Counted from the first letter of the stretch, positions 54,617-64,000 are shown. The stretch: DNA of 64,000 nucleotides from Saccharobesus litoralis (GCF_003063625.1 NZ_CP026604.1:682001-746000); one strand, 5' to 3'. Translations and numbers: made by a program. The notes: generated from the sequence alone by a model not told the origin.

Positions 54617-57600
54617 TTAGAACTTAGCTTTAACGCCGACGAACCATTTAGTGCCTGAACGTGAGTAATCAGAAATTATGGAATCTCCAGCTCTCGTTTG
54701 AACTTGAGGTTCATCTAATAAATTCAATGCTTTTAAGTTAATTGATACGTTCTTACTAACTTTATACTTAGCAGAAAAATCTAAATAATCTTGCTCTTGT
54801 ACATATCGATGTGAACGATATGGGAAAGGCAGGTTATTTGGTTGGAAGTACTTAGAGCGATACTTATATAGTAATCTTAAAGTTACAGCATCACCTTCCC
54901 AATATACTGATGCATTAGCTACATTTTTTGAGAATCCAAACAAGTTCGCATCTGGTGCTAGTCCTAAATTAGCTTCTTCAGGCGTAACAAATGACGAATC
55001 AGCCCAGTTGTAAGCACCTTTAACGCCTAGCCCATCAAATGGAGCTGGTAACTCTGTAAAGTGCTTTTGTGCTGTTAACTCAAAACCTTTAATCGTAGAT
55101 TTCTCATCTGAAACTTCAACTGTTCTGAATGGTTTCAATCCAACACTCGTTTCAACTCCATCAACAAAAACAAATGCTTCTCGCTCTTGTGTTAAGTTTT
55201 CCCAGCCACCTGTAAAATCTTTTTTGTATAACGCTAATGTTACGGCTGCATCTTCACTTGGGTAATATTCCAATGAAATATCGTAGTTAACAGCTGTGAA
55301 AGGTTGCATTTGGTTACCGTGTGCAGTACCACTGCCAACTACTTGATTTAAGTCATTTGTATAACAACCTGATAATGGTTCATCTTCTGCTTCAACCTGC
55401 ACTTCACAGATAGAATAACTATTCCCTGCTGCCATGGATTGTAAAGAGAAACGAGATAATGATTTATATACAGACGTTCTTAACATAAACTCATCAGTTA
55501 AATTAAATGTTAAGTTTAGACTTGGTAATACCTCTGTATAATCTCCAGAGCGCGCAATAGCTGTAACGGCTGCTGCTCCATCTTCGACGCTTTCTGCTAT
55601 TTCTGCTTTATATTCAAAGCGAGGATCATCAGAGTCTGTAACTTCAACAATTTCAGCCCACCCTTGTGATGAAGTTTCAGTTTTCACAACTCTAACACCA
55701 ACATTACCAGTCACTGGGATATCTCCAATCTCAGTGTTTATATTGGCCATAAAATAAGCTGATGTCACATCTTCTTGTACGTCAACATCCCCTCCTGAAC
55801 GACGATCGGCTCTTTCACCAATATCATAGAATGTCGGATTTCCAGTACCATTTGCTAATCCATTAAAAGCACCAATCATACAAAGTGCATCATAAGTCGC
55901 AAATGAGCTTGCATCACCAGCATCTTCTTGATCAAACAATCGATTATTTTGATGATCGTTCAAGCAATTAGTCTTTACATAAGCAGTCAATATAGAGCTT
56001 TCTAAAGCCCAGTTGTCATCAAAGTCATCATATTTATTGGGGTGTTGGTAATCATCTTCAATGTCGGTTTTATCATAATGTTGACCTGAACCATCTAGAT
56101 GTAATGAAACCGCTGTATCGTCATCATCAAGCATAGTTTCAGTAGATAAACGAATTCCTGCTTTAACAGAACTAAATATATCGTTGTCTAATTGATATTC
56201 AGCATCAAATCTAAATGATAAGTTTTCATTTTCTCGGTGATCATGCTCACGTTTATATTCCATATAAGCTTGATTGAAAACTTCTTGTTCAGCAGGATCA
56301 GCAGCTAACCACTTACCGTCATCTAAGATAATTGGCGCACCATTTTCATCGTACTGATAAACGTAACCTTTTTGCGTACTTATAAATGAATCAATATTCG
56401 TAGGGTCGAATACAGTCGTTTGAACATCATCCATTGCACTGGCACCATGGATATATGCATCATGGTCATCAAAGTCATAAGTGGCTGCGTCGATAAACGT
56501 TAATTTAGGAACGTTAGTTCCTCTGTAATCCAACTCATAAAAATAACGATTTTTTGAGCCTAACTGACTACGCTGCTGCAAACGATAACGCTCACTGTAT
56601 GAATAACCTAAATCAAATGACAGCTTTAAATCATCATTAGGTAAATACTCAACATTTAACCCAAAGCCCAAATAATCGTCTTTTTGATTACGCCAATCAG
56701 AAGCTAGGCGAGGTCTAGCAGCACCTTTAACATAAGCTAAAGCATGATCATCAGTAATCAAATGATCTTTCAGCATTAACCGTTGGTTATCTAGCTTCAA
56801 CTCCATTCTTTTTTCTGTGTACTCAAGTTTTGAATATTGTGCGTCTAAATTAATATTCCACTGGTCGTTGGGTACCCATTGAACTGTAGCAACAGCGTTT
56901 GTACGTGTGTCTTCGTCTTCACCGGTACGCCAAGTTGAATTACTAGGTGTAAAGAAAATAGAGCTTTGATCAAATTGAGCTAGGTGATCTGGGTTTGATA
57001 AATCTATACCTTCACTAGAGTTTTGGTTAATGTCACCCATACTAACTAGCTGTCCTTGGTCATCACATTCATCAGCTTTATTGTTACGAATACTCGAAAT
57101 AAGCTGACCATCCGCACTTCTTAATGCGCAAGCATATAACTGAGAACTATTGGTGTAATTTTCTTCAGGGTTAGATGTATCTTGATGATTTACACCTAAA
57201 GTAAATCCAAAATCGCCTAAACTATCAGTTTCAAACTGTTGAACAGTCGAAATTACAGCTTTACCGCCCCAAGGGGTAACATCACCTTCAACATCTTTGT
57301 AGTATTCATTGTAAATACCAGATAATTCGACCGTTGTTCTACTTTTTCCATAATCAACGGGACGTAAAGATGAAACCTCTATAGTTCCAGAAGTACCACC
57401 TTCAACTAGATCAGCTTGTTGTGACTTATATACAACAACTTTATCTACTAATTCAGATGGGAATTTTTTAAAGTTAACCGCGCGACCATCACCGGCGTTG
57501 GTAATAGTACGGCCATTAAACGTTGCGTACCCCCAGTATGAGCCCAAACCACGAATAGAGATTTCATTCTGGCTACCTTTTAAGCGGTGACCAGATGCAC

Positions 57601-57919
57601 CCGACACATTTTCGATAATATCTGAAATAGACAAACCAGGTAGTTCACCGAAGTCTGACGCGGCGATAGCGTCAACAATTGCGACTGTATTTTTCTTCTC
57701 GTTTAATGAACGAGTCATGGTGCCGCGCATGCCTGATACTTGGATTACTTCAACTTCTTCATCTTCAGCGGCTTCTTCAGCGGCACTGGCGTTCATAGCG
57801 GTTGCTGATAAAGCAGTTAACAGTGCTGTGGTGTAGATTGTGCTTTTGCTCAATAACTTAGTTTCATGAGTCAACAATGCGTTGCTAATCTTATTTAGTT
57901 TCACCTTTCGGATCCCCAC
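54617..57919 (-). CDS. TonB-dependent receptor of the alginate locus
   Basis: A 1100-residue outer-membrane receptor. The signal peptide ends N-A-S-A, and the plug domain includes D-F-G-E-L-P-G-L-S-I-S-D-I-I-E-N-V and an I-S-I-R-G-L-G stretch. The C-terminal 22-strand barrel ends in an aromatic residue (V-G-V-K-A-K-F). It resembles the carbohydrate-uptake receptors of Alteromonadales and probably imports alginate oligomers made outside the cell. GTG at 57919 is taken as start; a GTG at 57904 with GGGGAT before it is equally possible. It is the first gene of the operon, divergent from the GntR gene. Confidence 0.92.
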   Translation of the reverse strand: MGIRKVKLNKISNALLTHETKLLSKSTIYTTALLTALSATAMNASAAEEAAEDEEVEVIQVSGMRGTMTRSLNEKKNTVAIVDAIAASDFGELPGLSISDIIENVSGASGHRLKGSQNEISIRGLGSYWGYATFNGRTITNAGDGRAVNFKKFPSELVDKVVVYKSQQADLVEGGTSGTIEVSSLRPVDYGKSRTTVELSGIYNEYYKDVEGDVTPWGGKAVISTVQQFETDSLGDFGFTLGVNHQDTSNPEENYTNSSQLYACALRSADGQLISSIRNNKADECDDQGQLVSMGDINQNSSEGIDLSNPDHLAQFDQSSIFFTPSNSTWRTGEDEDTRTNAVATVQWVPNDQWNINLDAQYSKLEYTEKRMELKLDNQRLMLKDHLITDDHALAYVKGAARPRLASDWRNQKDDYLGFGLNVEYLPNDDLKLSFDLGYSYSERYRLQQRSQLGSKNRYFYELDYRGTNVPKLTFIDAATYDFDDHDAYIHGASAMDDVQTTVFDPTNIDSFISTQKGYVYQYDENGAPIILDDGKWLAADPAEQEVFNQAYMEYKREHDHRENENLSFRFDAEYQLDNDIFSSVKAGIRLSTETMLDDDDTAVSLHLDGSGQHYDKTDIEDDYQHPNKYDDFDDNWALESSILTAYVKTNCLNDHQNNRLFDQEDAGDASSFATYDALCMIGAFNGLANGTGNPTFYDIGERADRRSGGDVDVQEDVTSAYFMANINTEIGDIPVTGNVGVRVVKTETSSQGWAEIVEVTDSDDPRFEYKAEIAESVEDGAAAVTAIARSGDYTEVLPSLNLTFNLTDEFMLRTSVYKSLSRFSLQSMAAGNSYSICEVQVEAEDEPLSGCYTNDLNQVVGSGTAHGNQMQPFTAVNYDISLEYYPSEDAAVTLALYKKDFTGGWENLTQEREAFVFVDGVETSVGLKPFRTVEVSDEKSTIKGFELTAQKHFTELPAPFDGLGVKGAYNWADSSFVTPEEANLGLAPDANLFGFSKNVANASVYWEGDAVTLRLLYKYRSKYFQPNNLPFPYRSHRYVQEQDYLDFSAKYKVSKNVSINLKALNLLDEPQVQTRAGDSIISDYSRSGTKWFVGVKAKF

Positions 57920-58011
57920 TCTGTTGTCTTGTTCTTATATTAGTTAATTTTTTGTTAATTTCGAGGTTACTCTTATTAACAGCTTGTATTAAAGTTAACC
58001 AAACGATATGA

Positions 58012-58190
58012 CCATTGTCAAATAATTATTTGACCAATTTAAAAACCAAAACTATAAAAATGAATGACCAAACATTTTTAGCCAATGCTTTTTAGTTTTA
58101 GATATAAAACCAACACTGGTCTGACAAAAAATGTTCTTTGCTAAAGCTGTCAAACATAAGGTAAACTGGTCTTAAGGAGATTGGTCAATT
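58012..58190. promoter_or_regulatory. GntR half-site cluster and 18-base palindrome
   Basis: The spacer between the receptor and gntR holds the perfect palindrome GTCAAATAATTATTTGAC (58017-58034) and several TGGTC/GACCA half-sites: near 58011, 58031, 58065, 58117, 58167 and 58182. CTGGTCTGACA (58116-58126) matches the left part of the FadR consensus. TTGACA within the palindrome, read leftward, could serve as the -35 element of the receptor promoter. These fit binding of the adjacent FadR-type regulator. Confidence 0.5.
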
Positions 58191-58232
58191 AACATATCCA
58201 ATCTCGCGTAAATTTTGAGGAAAGGTAAAAAT

Positions 58233-58973
58233 ATGAAAAATCGTCGTTTGTTTTGGCGCATCGTAGAAGAAATTGAAAACATGATTAATCGTGGTGATTA
58301 CCCGCCAGGTAGTCGATTACCACCCGAGCGCGAACTAGCTGAGCGCTTTGAAGTTAGCCGTCCAACCGTGCGTGAAGCCATTATTGCGTTAGAAGTACGC
58401 GATATGGTTGAAGTTAAAACCGGTTCAGGTGTTTATGTATTAGAGACATCAGAGAAAGTACCTGAAGTGAAAAAAATTAGCGCCTTTGAACTGACTCAGT
58501 CTCGTGCATTAATTGAAGGCGAAGTCGCTGCATTAGCTGCAACGAGTATTACTGAAGAAGAGCTAGACGCTATCCACCAGACATTAGTTGATATGGAAAA
58601 TGGTCATATGGAAGAAGCTGACAAAGCCTTTCATAAAATTATTGCCCATGCCACTCGTAACACAGCCATGATCATTACCGTTGAAAATTTATGGGAATTA
58701 AGATCCAGTCAGGCTGAAATTATTTCTGATTACGCCAGTGTGTGTAAAAAAGAGAATGCCGCGCAAACACTAGCTGAGCACACAGCTATATATAACGCAC
58801 TTAAAACCCGTGATTCATCTGCAGCCCGTAAAGCCATGCATGAACATTTTAATCGCTTAATCAATGCATTATTTGATGCCATTGAAGCCAGAGCATTAGA
58901 AGAAGTACGCCGCAAAAACAGTGAAAAACGCGGCTTATATTCATTAGATAACCTAGTGAAAGCTCGCGCGTAA
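58233..58973 (+). CDS. GntR/FadR-family regulator of the alginate locus
   Basis: A 246-residue repressor-type protein: winged helix at about residues 5-68 (L-P-P-E-R-E-L-A-E-R-F, S-R-P-T-V-R-E-A) and an FCD domain after it (F-H-K-I-I-A-H-A-T-R-N). The ATG at 58233 follows GAGGAAAGG and is better than a TTG 18 bases upstream. It stands divergent from the alginate operon and is probably induced by an alginate breakdown product such as KDG, by analogy with GntR regulators in alginate systems of Vibrio and Alteromonas. It resembles the regulator at 5704 in length and layout. Confidence 0.88.
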   Translation: MKNRRLFWRIVEEIENMINRGDYPPGSRLPPERELAERFEVSRPTVREAIIALEVRDMVEVKTGSGVYVLETSEKVPEVKKISAFELTQSRALIEGEVAALAATSITEEELDAIHQTLVDMENGHMEEADKAFHKIIAHATRNTAMIITVENLWELRSSQAEIISDYASVCKKENAAQTLAEHTAIYNALKTRDSSAARKAMHEHFNRLINALFDAIEARALEEVRRKNSEKRGLYSLDNLVKARA

Positions 58974-59011
58974 TAAACCAAGGTCATAAAACTTAGCTGC
59001 TTACCAACCAA

Positions 59012-59066
59012 CACAAACCAAGCGTCCCCTTTCCGCGTTTGGTTTGTGCTTGTCTTTAATTTTTTT
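59012..59066 (+). terminator. Intrinsic terminator after gntR
   Basis: CACAAACCAAGCG (59012-59024) pairs with CGCGTTTGGTTTGTG (59034-59048). A T run follows at about 59060-59066. It lies 39 bases after the stop. Confidence 0.7.
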
Positions 59067-59116
59067 CCACTCTCGTCATATCGTTTGCAATAAATAACAA
59101 TCGCGACTTTGTTGTT

Positions 59117-59410
59117 TGTAGGCGAGACTTGGCTTCCAAGCCCCTACTTTTGGTAGTCTTGCTCTTTTGGGTTGGGTTTGCAGGTTCTACAAGCATAAAT
59201 GCTCGTCTACACGGATTATGCTTACTGTTGTAGGCGAGACTTGGCTTGCAAGCCCCTACTTTTGGTAGTCTTGCTCTTTTGAGTTCTGCTTGCAAGCTCT
59301 GCAAGCATAAATGCTCGCCACAGAGAGAATGGTTTGCTGGCTCACAAGCATAAATGCTCGTACAAGAGAATGGTTTGCTGGCTCACAAGCATAAATGCTC
59401 GTCTACAAAG
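59117..59410. repeat. Tandem 112-base repeats with AGCATAAATGCT, cluster 3
   Basis: A 112-base unit (59117-59228) is repeated from 59229; both contain TGTAGGCGAGACTTGGCTT and TAGTCTTGCTCTTTTG and end with AAGCATAAATGCTCG. Two shorter units (GAATGGTTTGCTGGCTCACA, then AGCATAAATGCT) follow at about 59328-59361 and 59369-59400. The palindromes are at 59192-59203, 59304-59315, 59347-59358 and 59388-59399. The remainder of the 58974-59522 spacer shows no gene. Confidence 0.8.
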
Positions 59411-59522
59411 GGGGGGATTTACGGCCACATAAAAAAACAATTGGTTATACCAATAAATAAAAAAGCGACAATACAAACGCATTGCCGCCTTTTGTCTAAC
59501 CGTTTTATCTTTTTAACTCAGT

Positions 59523-60314
59523 TTACATATATTTTCGCTCACGCTTAGTCGTAACAGCGTCTATGTATGCATGCCAACTTGCAAAACCGAGTAATGGCAT
59601 AATCACTAAGAAGGCGAAAAAGTAAGTCACAAATCCAATGGCAACGCAGGCCAAAATAATAAAGGCCCATAGCATCATGACTCCTTTATTTGACCATACT
59701 GCATTAATGCTAGTTAACACGGCTGTCATTAAATCCACTTTGCGTTCTACCAATGTAGGTTGCGTAAAGGCACTAATGGTAAATACAAAGGTTGCTAAAA
59801 TTGCACCTACGGCTGTGCCTACCGCCAAAAAGGGGATCAATTCTGTTAGGTCATCGCCCACATAAGGCGGATATAAGGCATGTATTATTGAGGCAACTCG
59901 TAACCAAAATATCATGGTCACTAATAATAATATGGCAAATGCCCATTCGTGCACACTATTACGATGCATAGCTTTAATCGAATGCCATAACGAAGGGGTA
60001 TGACCTTTTTCAAATTCCCAAGCTGTATCGTATAAACCTGCGGCTAAAAAAGGCCCTAGCATCATAAACGCCACCAGTGCAGGTGCAATAACCAAGTGAT
60101 TCTCAGTTAATGAAACTAGGTAGGTTATAAGCAATGGAATTATGGTAAAAACCAGTCCATAAAATAACGAAATTAGTGGCGCTTTAACCATATCATTTAG
60201 GCCAAGGCGTAACCATTTTATTGGATCACCCCAGTCTAATTCGTTACATGGGATCACACGGCCGAGATCATTGTCATGTAGCGCATTTTCTTCCTTTCTC
60301 ATCGCGTGGGACAT
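59523..60314 (-). CDS. DUF2189 integral membrane protein
   Basis: A 263-residue inner-membrane protein with about six transmembrane helices (L-I-S-L-F-Y-G-L-V-F, F-M-M-L-G-P-F-L-A-A-G-L-Y, and a C-terminal M-P-L-L-G-F-A-S-W-H-A-Y). These match DUF2189, a family of unknown function found in proteobacteria, sometimes near respiratory genes. The start at 60314 has GAGGAAA five to six bases upstream. It stands alone between a repeat cluster and a long spacer. Confidence 0.87.
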   Translation of the reverse strand: MSHAMRKEENALHDNDLGRVIPCNELDWGDPIKWLRLGLNDMVKAPLISLFYGLVFTIIPLLITYLVSLTENHLVIAPALVAFMMLGPFLAAGLYDTAWEFEKGHTPSLWHSIKAMHRNSVHEWAFAILLLVTMIFWLRVASIIHALYPPYVGDDLTELIPFLAVGTAVGAILATFVFTISAFTQPTLVERKVDLMTAVLTSINAVWSNKGVMMLWAFIILACVAIGFVTYFFAFLVIMPLLGFASWHAYIDAVTTKRERKYM

Positions 60315-60951
60315 AAGCGTTTCCTCAATTTTTCTATCAATTTAGCGGATGTTAACGGGTTTTATATTGCTTCTTTTGTTGCCAACATTTCACTCTTGGG
60401 TGTTTATTTGACATCATTTTGAGCACTTTGGGTTCATCCTTGGTTCGCCAATAAATCATTAAAAGCGAGTTTCCTTTTATTAAGTATTGATGAAAATCAG
60501 GAATTTTGTAGTTTTAGTAGCCAAATTTAATCAATCTTCCAAACAAATACATAACCCTACAAATAAAAAGGTAATTAAAACAAAGCCATACCGCCAATGT
60601 GCCTTACAAAATAATGTAAAAAAAATGTTACACCTGACAGAAAATCAATTTATTGACGCGTTTCGAACCCCAAAGACCACAATAAACGCCTATATGCTTG
60701 GTAAATACAAACAGCAAATTTTGCGTTAGGCAAAAATAAATTTGGTTCAATAAACAGTATTAATTTATCTCAATAAAATGGGGGTTTAGGGGGTTAGGAT
60801 TAGCCGCTAAACCAATAAATTGTATTACCTACCCCATGTTTCAGTAAATTAAGCGTAATAATGTTAATTTTCGCTTCACATGTGCAGGCCATTGCGTTAG
60901 TTTTGCGGCTTGATCAAAAAGAAATATTTCCAGCCAAAATCAGGTATTAGA
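60315..60951. other. Long spacer before alaA
   Basis: About 640 bases. A weak 80-codon frame (60487-60729) lacks a ribosome site and recognisable features and is not called. I see no RNA gene. The stretch 60780-60830 (G-rich, then GGTTAGGATTAGCCGCTAAACC) is a minor inverted-repeat region. The alaA promoter must lie here. Confidence 0.4.
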
Positions 60952-62166
60952 GTGAACGATATAAAGCAATCCGATAAGTTAAGACATGTGTGCTATGAAA
61001 TCCGTGGGCCAGTAGCCAACGAAGCAAAGCGCTTAGAAGAAGAAGGTTATAAAATTCTTAAACTTAACATCGGTAACCCGGCCCCGTTTGGCTTTGATGC
61101 TCCTGATGATATTTTAAAAGATGTGATCCGCAATTTACCGCAATCACAGGGCTATTGTGATTCGAAAGGGATTTACTCAGCCCGCGTTGCTGTTATGCAG
61201 TATTATCAGCAAAAAGGTATTCGCAATATCGATATTGAGAATATCTATATTGGCAATGGCGTATCAGAGCTGATTGTCATGGCAATGCAAGCTTTGCTAA
61301 ATGCCAATGATGAGGTTCTCATACCCGCTCCGGATTATCCACTGTGGACTGCCGCTGTTGCACTTTCTGGTGGTAAACCTGTGCACTACATGTGTGATGA
61401 ATATGCCGATTGGTATCCGGATATTGAAGACATCAAATCGCGTATTACCGACAAAACGAAAGCACTGGTTTTAATTAACCCAAATAACCCAACTGGTGCT
61501 GTGTACGATAAAGCTATTGTCAAAGAATTATTAGAAGTTGCCCGACAACACAACCTGATTGTATTTAGCGACGAAATTTACGATAAGGTACTTTATGGTG
61601 ATATTCAACACCATCCAACCGCCAGTCTTGCTGACGATTTGTTTTTAGTCACCTTTGGTGGTTTATCAAAAAATTACCGTATTGCTGGTTTTCGCGCGGG
61701 TTGGATGATGCTAAGTGGCGCCACTCATAAAGCTAAAGACTACATTGAAGGTTTAAACATGCTGGCCTCGATGCGTTTATGCGCCAACGTGCCGTGTCAA
61801 CATGCCATTCAAACAGCGTTAGGTGGCTATCAAAGTATTAACGAACTCATTGTGCCTGGTGGCCGTTTATACGAGCAAAGCTTATACGCATGGGAACGTG
61901 TCAACCAAATTGAAGGGTTAAGCTGCGTAAAACCTAAAGGTGCGATGTACATCTTCCCTAAACTGGATCAAAAGAAATTCAACATCAAAGATGATCAAAA
62001 AATGATTATCGACTTCTTACGTCAAGAAAAAATATTAATGGTACACGGTACTGGTTTTAATTGGCCTAGCCCTGATCACTTCCGCTTGGTCACATTGCCA
62101 CACGTCGAAGTACTAGAAGAAGCCTTTAACAAGCTAGAGCGTTTTTTACATAGCTATAGTCAGTAA
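60952..62166 (+). CDS. alaA: Glutamate-pyruvate aminotransferase (alanine synthesis)
   Basis: A 404-residue PLP enzyme (fold type I) that makes alanine from pyruvate and glutamate (EC 2.6.1.2). It follows E. coli AlaA closely: L-N-I-G-N-P-A-P-F-G-F-D-A-P, N-P-N-N-P-T-G-A-V-Y, S-D-E-I-Y-D-K, and G-L-S-K-N-Y-R-I-A-G-F-R-A-G-W with the PLP lysine. The GTG at 60952 gives the length of the E. coli protein; an upstream TTG at 60910 would add 14 residues. yfbR follows 44 bases later, the same order as in E. coli. Confidence 0.94.
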   Translation: MNDIKQSDKLRHVCYEIRGPVANEAKRLEEEGYKILKLNIGNPAPFGFDAPDDILKDVIRNLPQSQGYCDSKGIYSARVAVMQYYQQKGIRNIDIENIYIGNGVSELIVMAMQALLNANDEVLIPAPDYPLWTAAVALSGGKPVHYMCDEYADWYPDIEDIKSRITDKTKALVLINPNNPTGAVYDKAIVKELLEVARQHNLIVFSDEIYDKVLYGDIQHHPTASLADDLFLVTFGGLSKNYRIAGFRAGWMMLSGATHKAKDYIEGLNMLASMRLCANVPCQHAIQTALGGYQSINELIVPGGRLYEQSLYAWERVNQIEGLSCVKPKGAMYIFPKLDQKKFNIKDDQKMIIDFLRQEKILMVHGTGFNWPSPDHFRLVTLPHVEVLEEAFNKLERFLHSYSQ

Positions 62167-62210
62167 ATAGTTACAGCCTGTAAAGCTGTTATAGCGAAAG
62201 GATTAACCCA

Positions 62211-62807
62211 ATGGCAGTCAGTCACTTTTTTGCTCACATGGCGCGATTGAAATTGATCAATCGCTGGCCATTAATGCGTAATATTCAGATTGAAAACGTG
62301 CAAGAGCACAGTTTACAAGTTGCGATGATTGCCCACGCCTTGGCTATTATTAAAAATGAATATTTTGACGGCAATGTTAATCCTGAAGCTATTGCCACAT
62401 TAGCGCTTTATCATGATGCTTCTGAAGTGTTAACCGGTGACCTACCTAGCCCAGTTAAGTATTTTAACGACACCATTGCTCGTGAATATAAAAACATAGA
62501 GCTTATCGCCGAGCGTAAATTAATTGATATGCTACCCGAGCGCTTGCGCCCTTATTACGAGCCATTGGTTTGCTCTGATAAGCATAGCAAGGCAGATTAT
62601 CAATTAGTCAAAGCGGCCGATATTATAAGTGCTTATTTAAAAACCATTGAAGAATTAACCGCAGGTAATACTGAGTTTAAAAAAGCGCACAAGAAATTAG
62701 AAAGCCAGTTAGATAAATTGGACTTACCAGAAGTGGATTTATTTAGAAAAACCTTTATCGCTAGTTTTAAATTGAGTTTAGATGAGATCACTGATTCTGA
62801 ATTATGA
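62211..62807 (+). CDS. yfbR: 5'-deoxynucleotidase YfbR
   Basis: A 198-residue HD-domain phosphohydrolase that dephosphorylates deoxynucleoside 5'-monophosphates (EC 3.1.3.89). The metal site is given by [15 protein letters not shown] and a later Asp in [15 protein letters not shown] is a family hallmark. It forms the conserved pair with alaA and was probably transcribed with it. Confidence 0.95.
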   Translation: MAVSHFFAHMARLKLINRWPLMRNIQIENVQEHSLQVAMIAHALAIIKNEYFDGNVNPEAIATLALYHDASEVLTGDLPSPVKYFNDTIAREYKNIELIAERKLIDMLPERLRPYYEPLVCSDKHSKADYQLVKAADIISAYLKTIEELTAGNTEFKKAHKKLESQLDKLDLPEVDLFRKTFIASFKLSLDEITDSEL

Positions 62808-62850
62808 TCTCATTATTTAGCAAGAAACAGGGAAAATTAAAAACAAATAG

Positions 62851-63288
62851 CTACAAACGCTTCGCGACAATTACCATTTTGCCTAAAGTAGGTTCAAATA
62901 TTTCCGAACCAATAGCGTTATAGCCACGTTTTTGATAAAACAATAACGAATTGGCAGTTACGCTACTCCAGATCACATCATACTTCTGTGCTGTTAGCTT
63001 TTTCTCTATGTCCTCTAATAGATGGCTACCAACTCCCTTATTACGCAAACCAGGATCCGTAGCAAAGCCGCGTAAGCGAGCATGTGTTCCCCCCTCTATC
63101 AAATCACTTTGTTGGGCGTAAACCGAACCAATTGCCAAAACTTCATCATGATGCATTGCCGCATAATGTTGAGTATCTGGCTTATCATCCCCTTCAAAAG
63201 AAAAAGTGTTAACTTCTAGGTTGGGATTTAATACTAAGCTGCGCAGCGGATAGGTTTGATCCACCGAAATTAATTTAACGTCTATCAT
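62851..63288 (-). CDS. GNAT-family N-acetyltransferase
   Basis: A 145-residue acetyltransferase. The acetyl-CoA loop reads R-G-F-A-T-D-P-G-L-R-N-K-G-V-G-S-H-L-L (about residues 72-90), and the C-terminal F-Y-Q-K-R-G-Y is typical of the fold. The start at 63288 (MIDVKLI) is chosen because the family begins there; an upstream ATG at 63330 adds a doubtful extension. The substrate is unknown. Confidence 0.87.
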   Translation of the reverse strand: MIDVKLISVDQTYPLRSLVLNPNLEVNTFSFEGDDKPDTQHYAAMHHDEVLAIGSVYAQQSDLIEGGTHARLRGFATDPGLRNKGVGSHLLEDIEKKLTAQKYDVIWSSVTANSLLFYQKRGYNAIGSEIFEPTLGKMVIVAKRL

Positions 63289-63523
63289 GAGGTATCTGTG
63301 TGTGTTGCCTGATTTAAGTTTTAAAAACATAGTGTTAACTATCTGAAAGCCGTTGATTTATTGTTATATATTGGGTGTAACCCAAAGTGAAATCGGCAAT
63401 TTCATCTCAAACAACTTAGACCACAATTGAGAATTTCGCCAATATTCAATCACATTTTCAATTTTTGATTATTCATTAAAATTAATTAGCAACAGTACAA
63501 TTGCCAAACTTTCATTTTATAAA

Positions 63524-64000
63524 TTATTGTTTTTGAGTATAGGCTTCACGGAAGTCTGAAGGAAGTTCACCAAAAAACAATCGGAACTGTTTACTAAAAT
63601 AACTATGATCGGCAAACCCCGTTTCGTAGCCTACTTGCGATATTGGCATTTGAGTTTCAACCAACAATCGTCTGGCGTTTTCTAAGCGTACCTCATTAAT
63701 AAATTGCTTAGGCGTTTTGGCTAAATATTTTTTAAAACGTCTCTCCAACGCGCTAACCGACAAATGGGAGATTTCAGCAAGTTGCTCAACCGATATGACT
63801 TGACGATAGTTTTTACGCACGTATTCCACCGGCAATTTAACCGCCTCTATGCCCGAAAGCGCCTTGGACATTTTTTGCAGATGCCGTGTAATACCATACG
63901 AACCAATAAACTCGTTATCTTCACTAAATAAAGGCCGCTTAGACGTTGAATACCAAGCAAGCTCGCCTGAGCTAGTCATGTTCATTTCCAAGCGTTCGTT
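63524..64000 (-). CDS. AraC-family regulator, N-terminus outside window
   Basis: The frame is open to the right edge, so only the C-terminal part is present. Residues nearest the edge look like the end of a PAS domain (W-Y-S-T-S-K-R-P-L-F, G-S-Y-G-I-T-R). The last about 100 residues are the two AraC helix-turn-helix motifs: L-A-E-I-S-H-L-S-V-S-A-L-E-R-R-F and I-S-Q-V-G-Y-E-T-G-F-A-D-H-S-Y-F-S-K-Q-F. It is probably a sensor-regulator of carbon or stress genes; its targets are not visible. Confidence 0.9.
   Translation of the reverse strand, partial: NERLEMNMTSSGELAWYSTSKRPLFSEDNEFIGSYGITRHLQKMSKALSGIEAVKLPVEYVRKNYRQVISVEQLAEISHLSVSALERRFKKYLAKTPKQFINEVRLENARRLLVETQMPISQVGYETGFADHSYFSKQFRLFFGELPSDFREAYTQKQ

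Noticed and set aside
59056-59304. 82-codon minus-strand frame over the repeats
   Set aside because: It is made entirely of the tandem repeat units and has no gene-like features.
60487-60729. 80-codon open frame
   Set aside because: No ribosome site, TTG start, low-complexity basic composition and no recognisable motif; not called as a gene.

Overview
The window looks like chromosomal DNA of a marine, polysaccharide-degrading gammaproteobacterium of the Alteromonadales (Catenovulum/Alteromonas-like). The evidence is a moderately AT-rich sequence, a GH88/sulfatase/lyase cluster, an alginate locus with a TonB-dependent receptor plus PL6 and PL17 lyases, and gammaproteobacterial housekeeping genes (rraB, trmN6, alaA-yfbR, E. 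coli-type class II aldolase, rnpB). The genus is an inference; no 16S gene is present.

Region 1 (1-15.6 kb) is a uronate/glycoside catabolic island. It holds a GH88 unsaturated glucuronyl hydrolase (cut by the left edge), an S1 sulfatase, a secreted jelly-roll lyase candidate, a TonB-domain lipoprotein, mannonate dehydratase (uxuA) with a UxuR-like GntR regulator, and glucuronate isomerase (uxaC). Between the uronate genes lies a five-gene block: a DUF1080 lipoprotein, an NRAMP-fold transporter without the usual metal motif, a Gfo/Idh/MocA oxidoreductase, a TIM-barrel epimerase, and a PVC-type dehydrogenase with a CxxCH cytochrome domain. These parts resemble the 3-keto-glycoside route known from Bacteroidetes and PVC bacteria, joined here to glucuronate catabolism. 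Two palindromes matching the ExuR/UxuR operator type lie between the divergent arms.

Region 2 (15.6-19.1 kb) is an AT-rich accessory segment: an orphan XRE antitoxin-like gene, a possible RHH antitoxin remnant, a 37-codon gene with a structured leader, a minimal nucleotidyltransferase, a secreted protein of unknown function, and an integrase remnant next to the 3' end of rnpB. It is probably the relic of an island.

Region 3 (19.1-26.2 kb): rnpB, an RND efflux adaptor/pump pair, a palindromic repeat cluster, and a sugar-porter MFS transporter.

Region 4 (26.4-35.5 kb) is a photo-oxidative-stress locus: an ECF sigma factor and ChrR anti-sigma, then a TudS-like (DUF523/DUF1722) protein, photolyase, NTF2-like protein, SDR, flavoprotein, DUF1365 and cyclopropane-fatty-acid synthase. 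Two promoters of the form TGATCC-N16-CGTA stand before the sigma gene and before the DUF523 gene.

Region 5 (35.7-48.6 kb) is mostly core: Na+/solute symporter, deacetylase-like protein, rraB, plsC-like acyltransferase, trmN6, HDOD protein, methyltransferase, a TRAP-type binding protein without signal peptide, then fbp, fba and tpiA. The spacer between the TRAP protein and fbp carries a candidate CsrA-sequestering small RNA. A 127-129 bp structured repeat occurs here twice and once after uxuA.

Region 6 (48.6-59 kb) is an alginate utilisation operon (TonB receptor, PL6, PL17, hexuronate-type MFS transporter) divergent from its own GntR regulator. The right end holds repeats, a DUF2189 membrane protein, alaA-yfbR, a GNAT enzyme and the C-terminal part of an AraC-family regulator that runs off the window.
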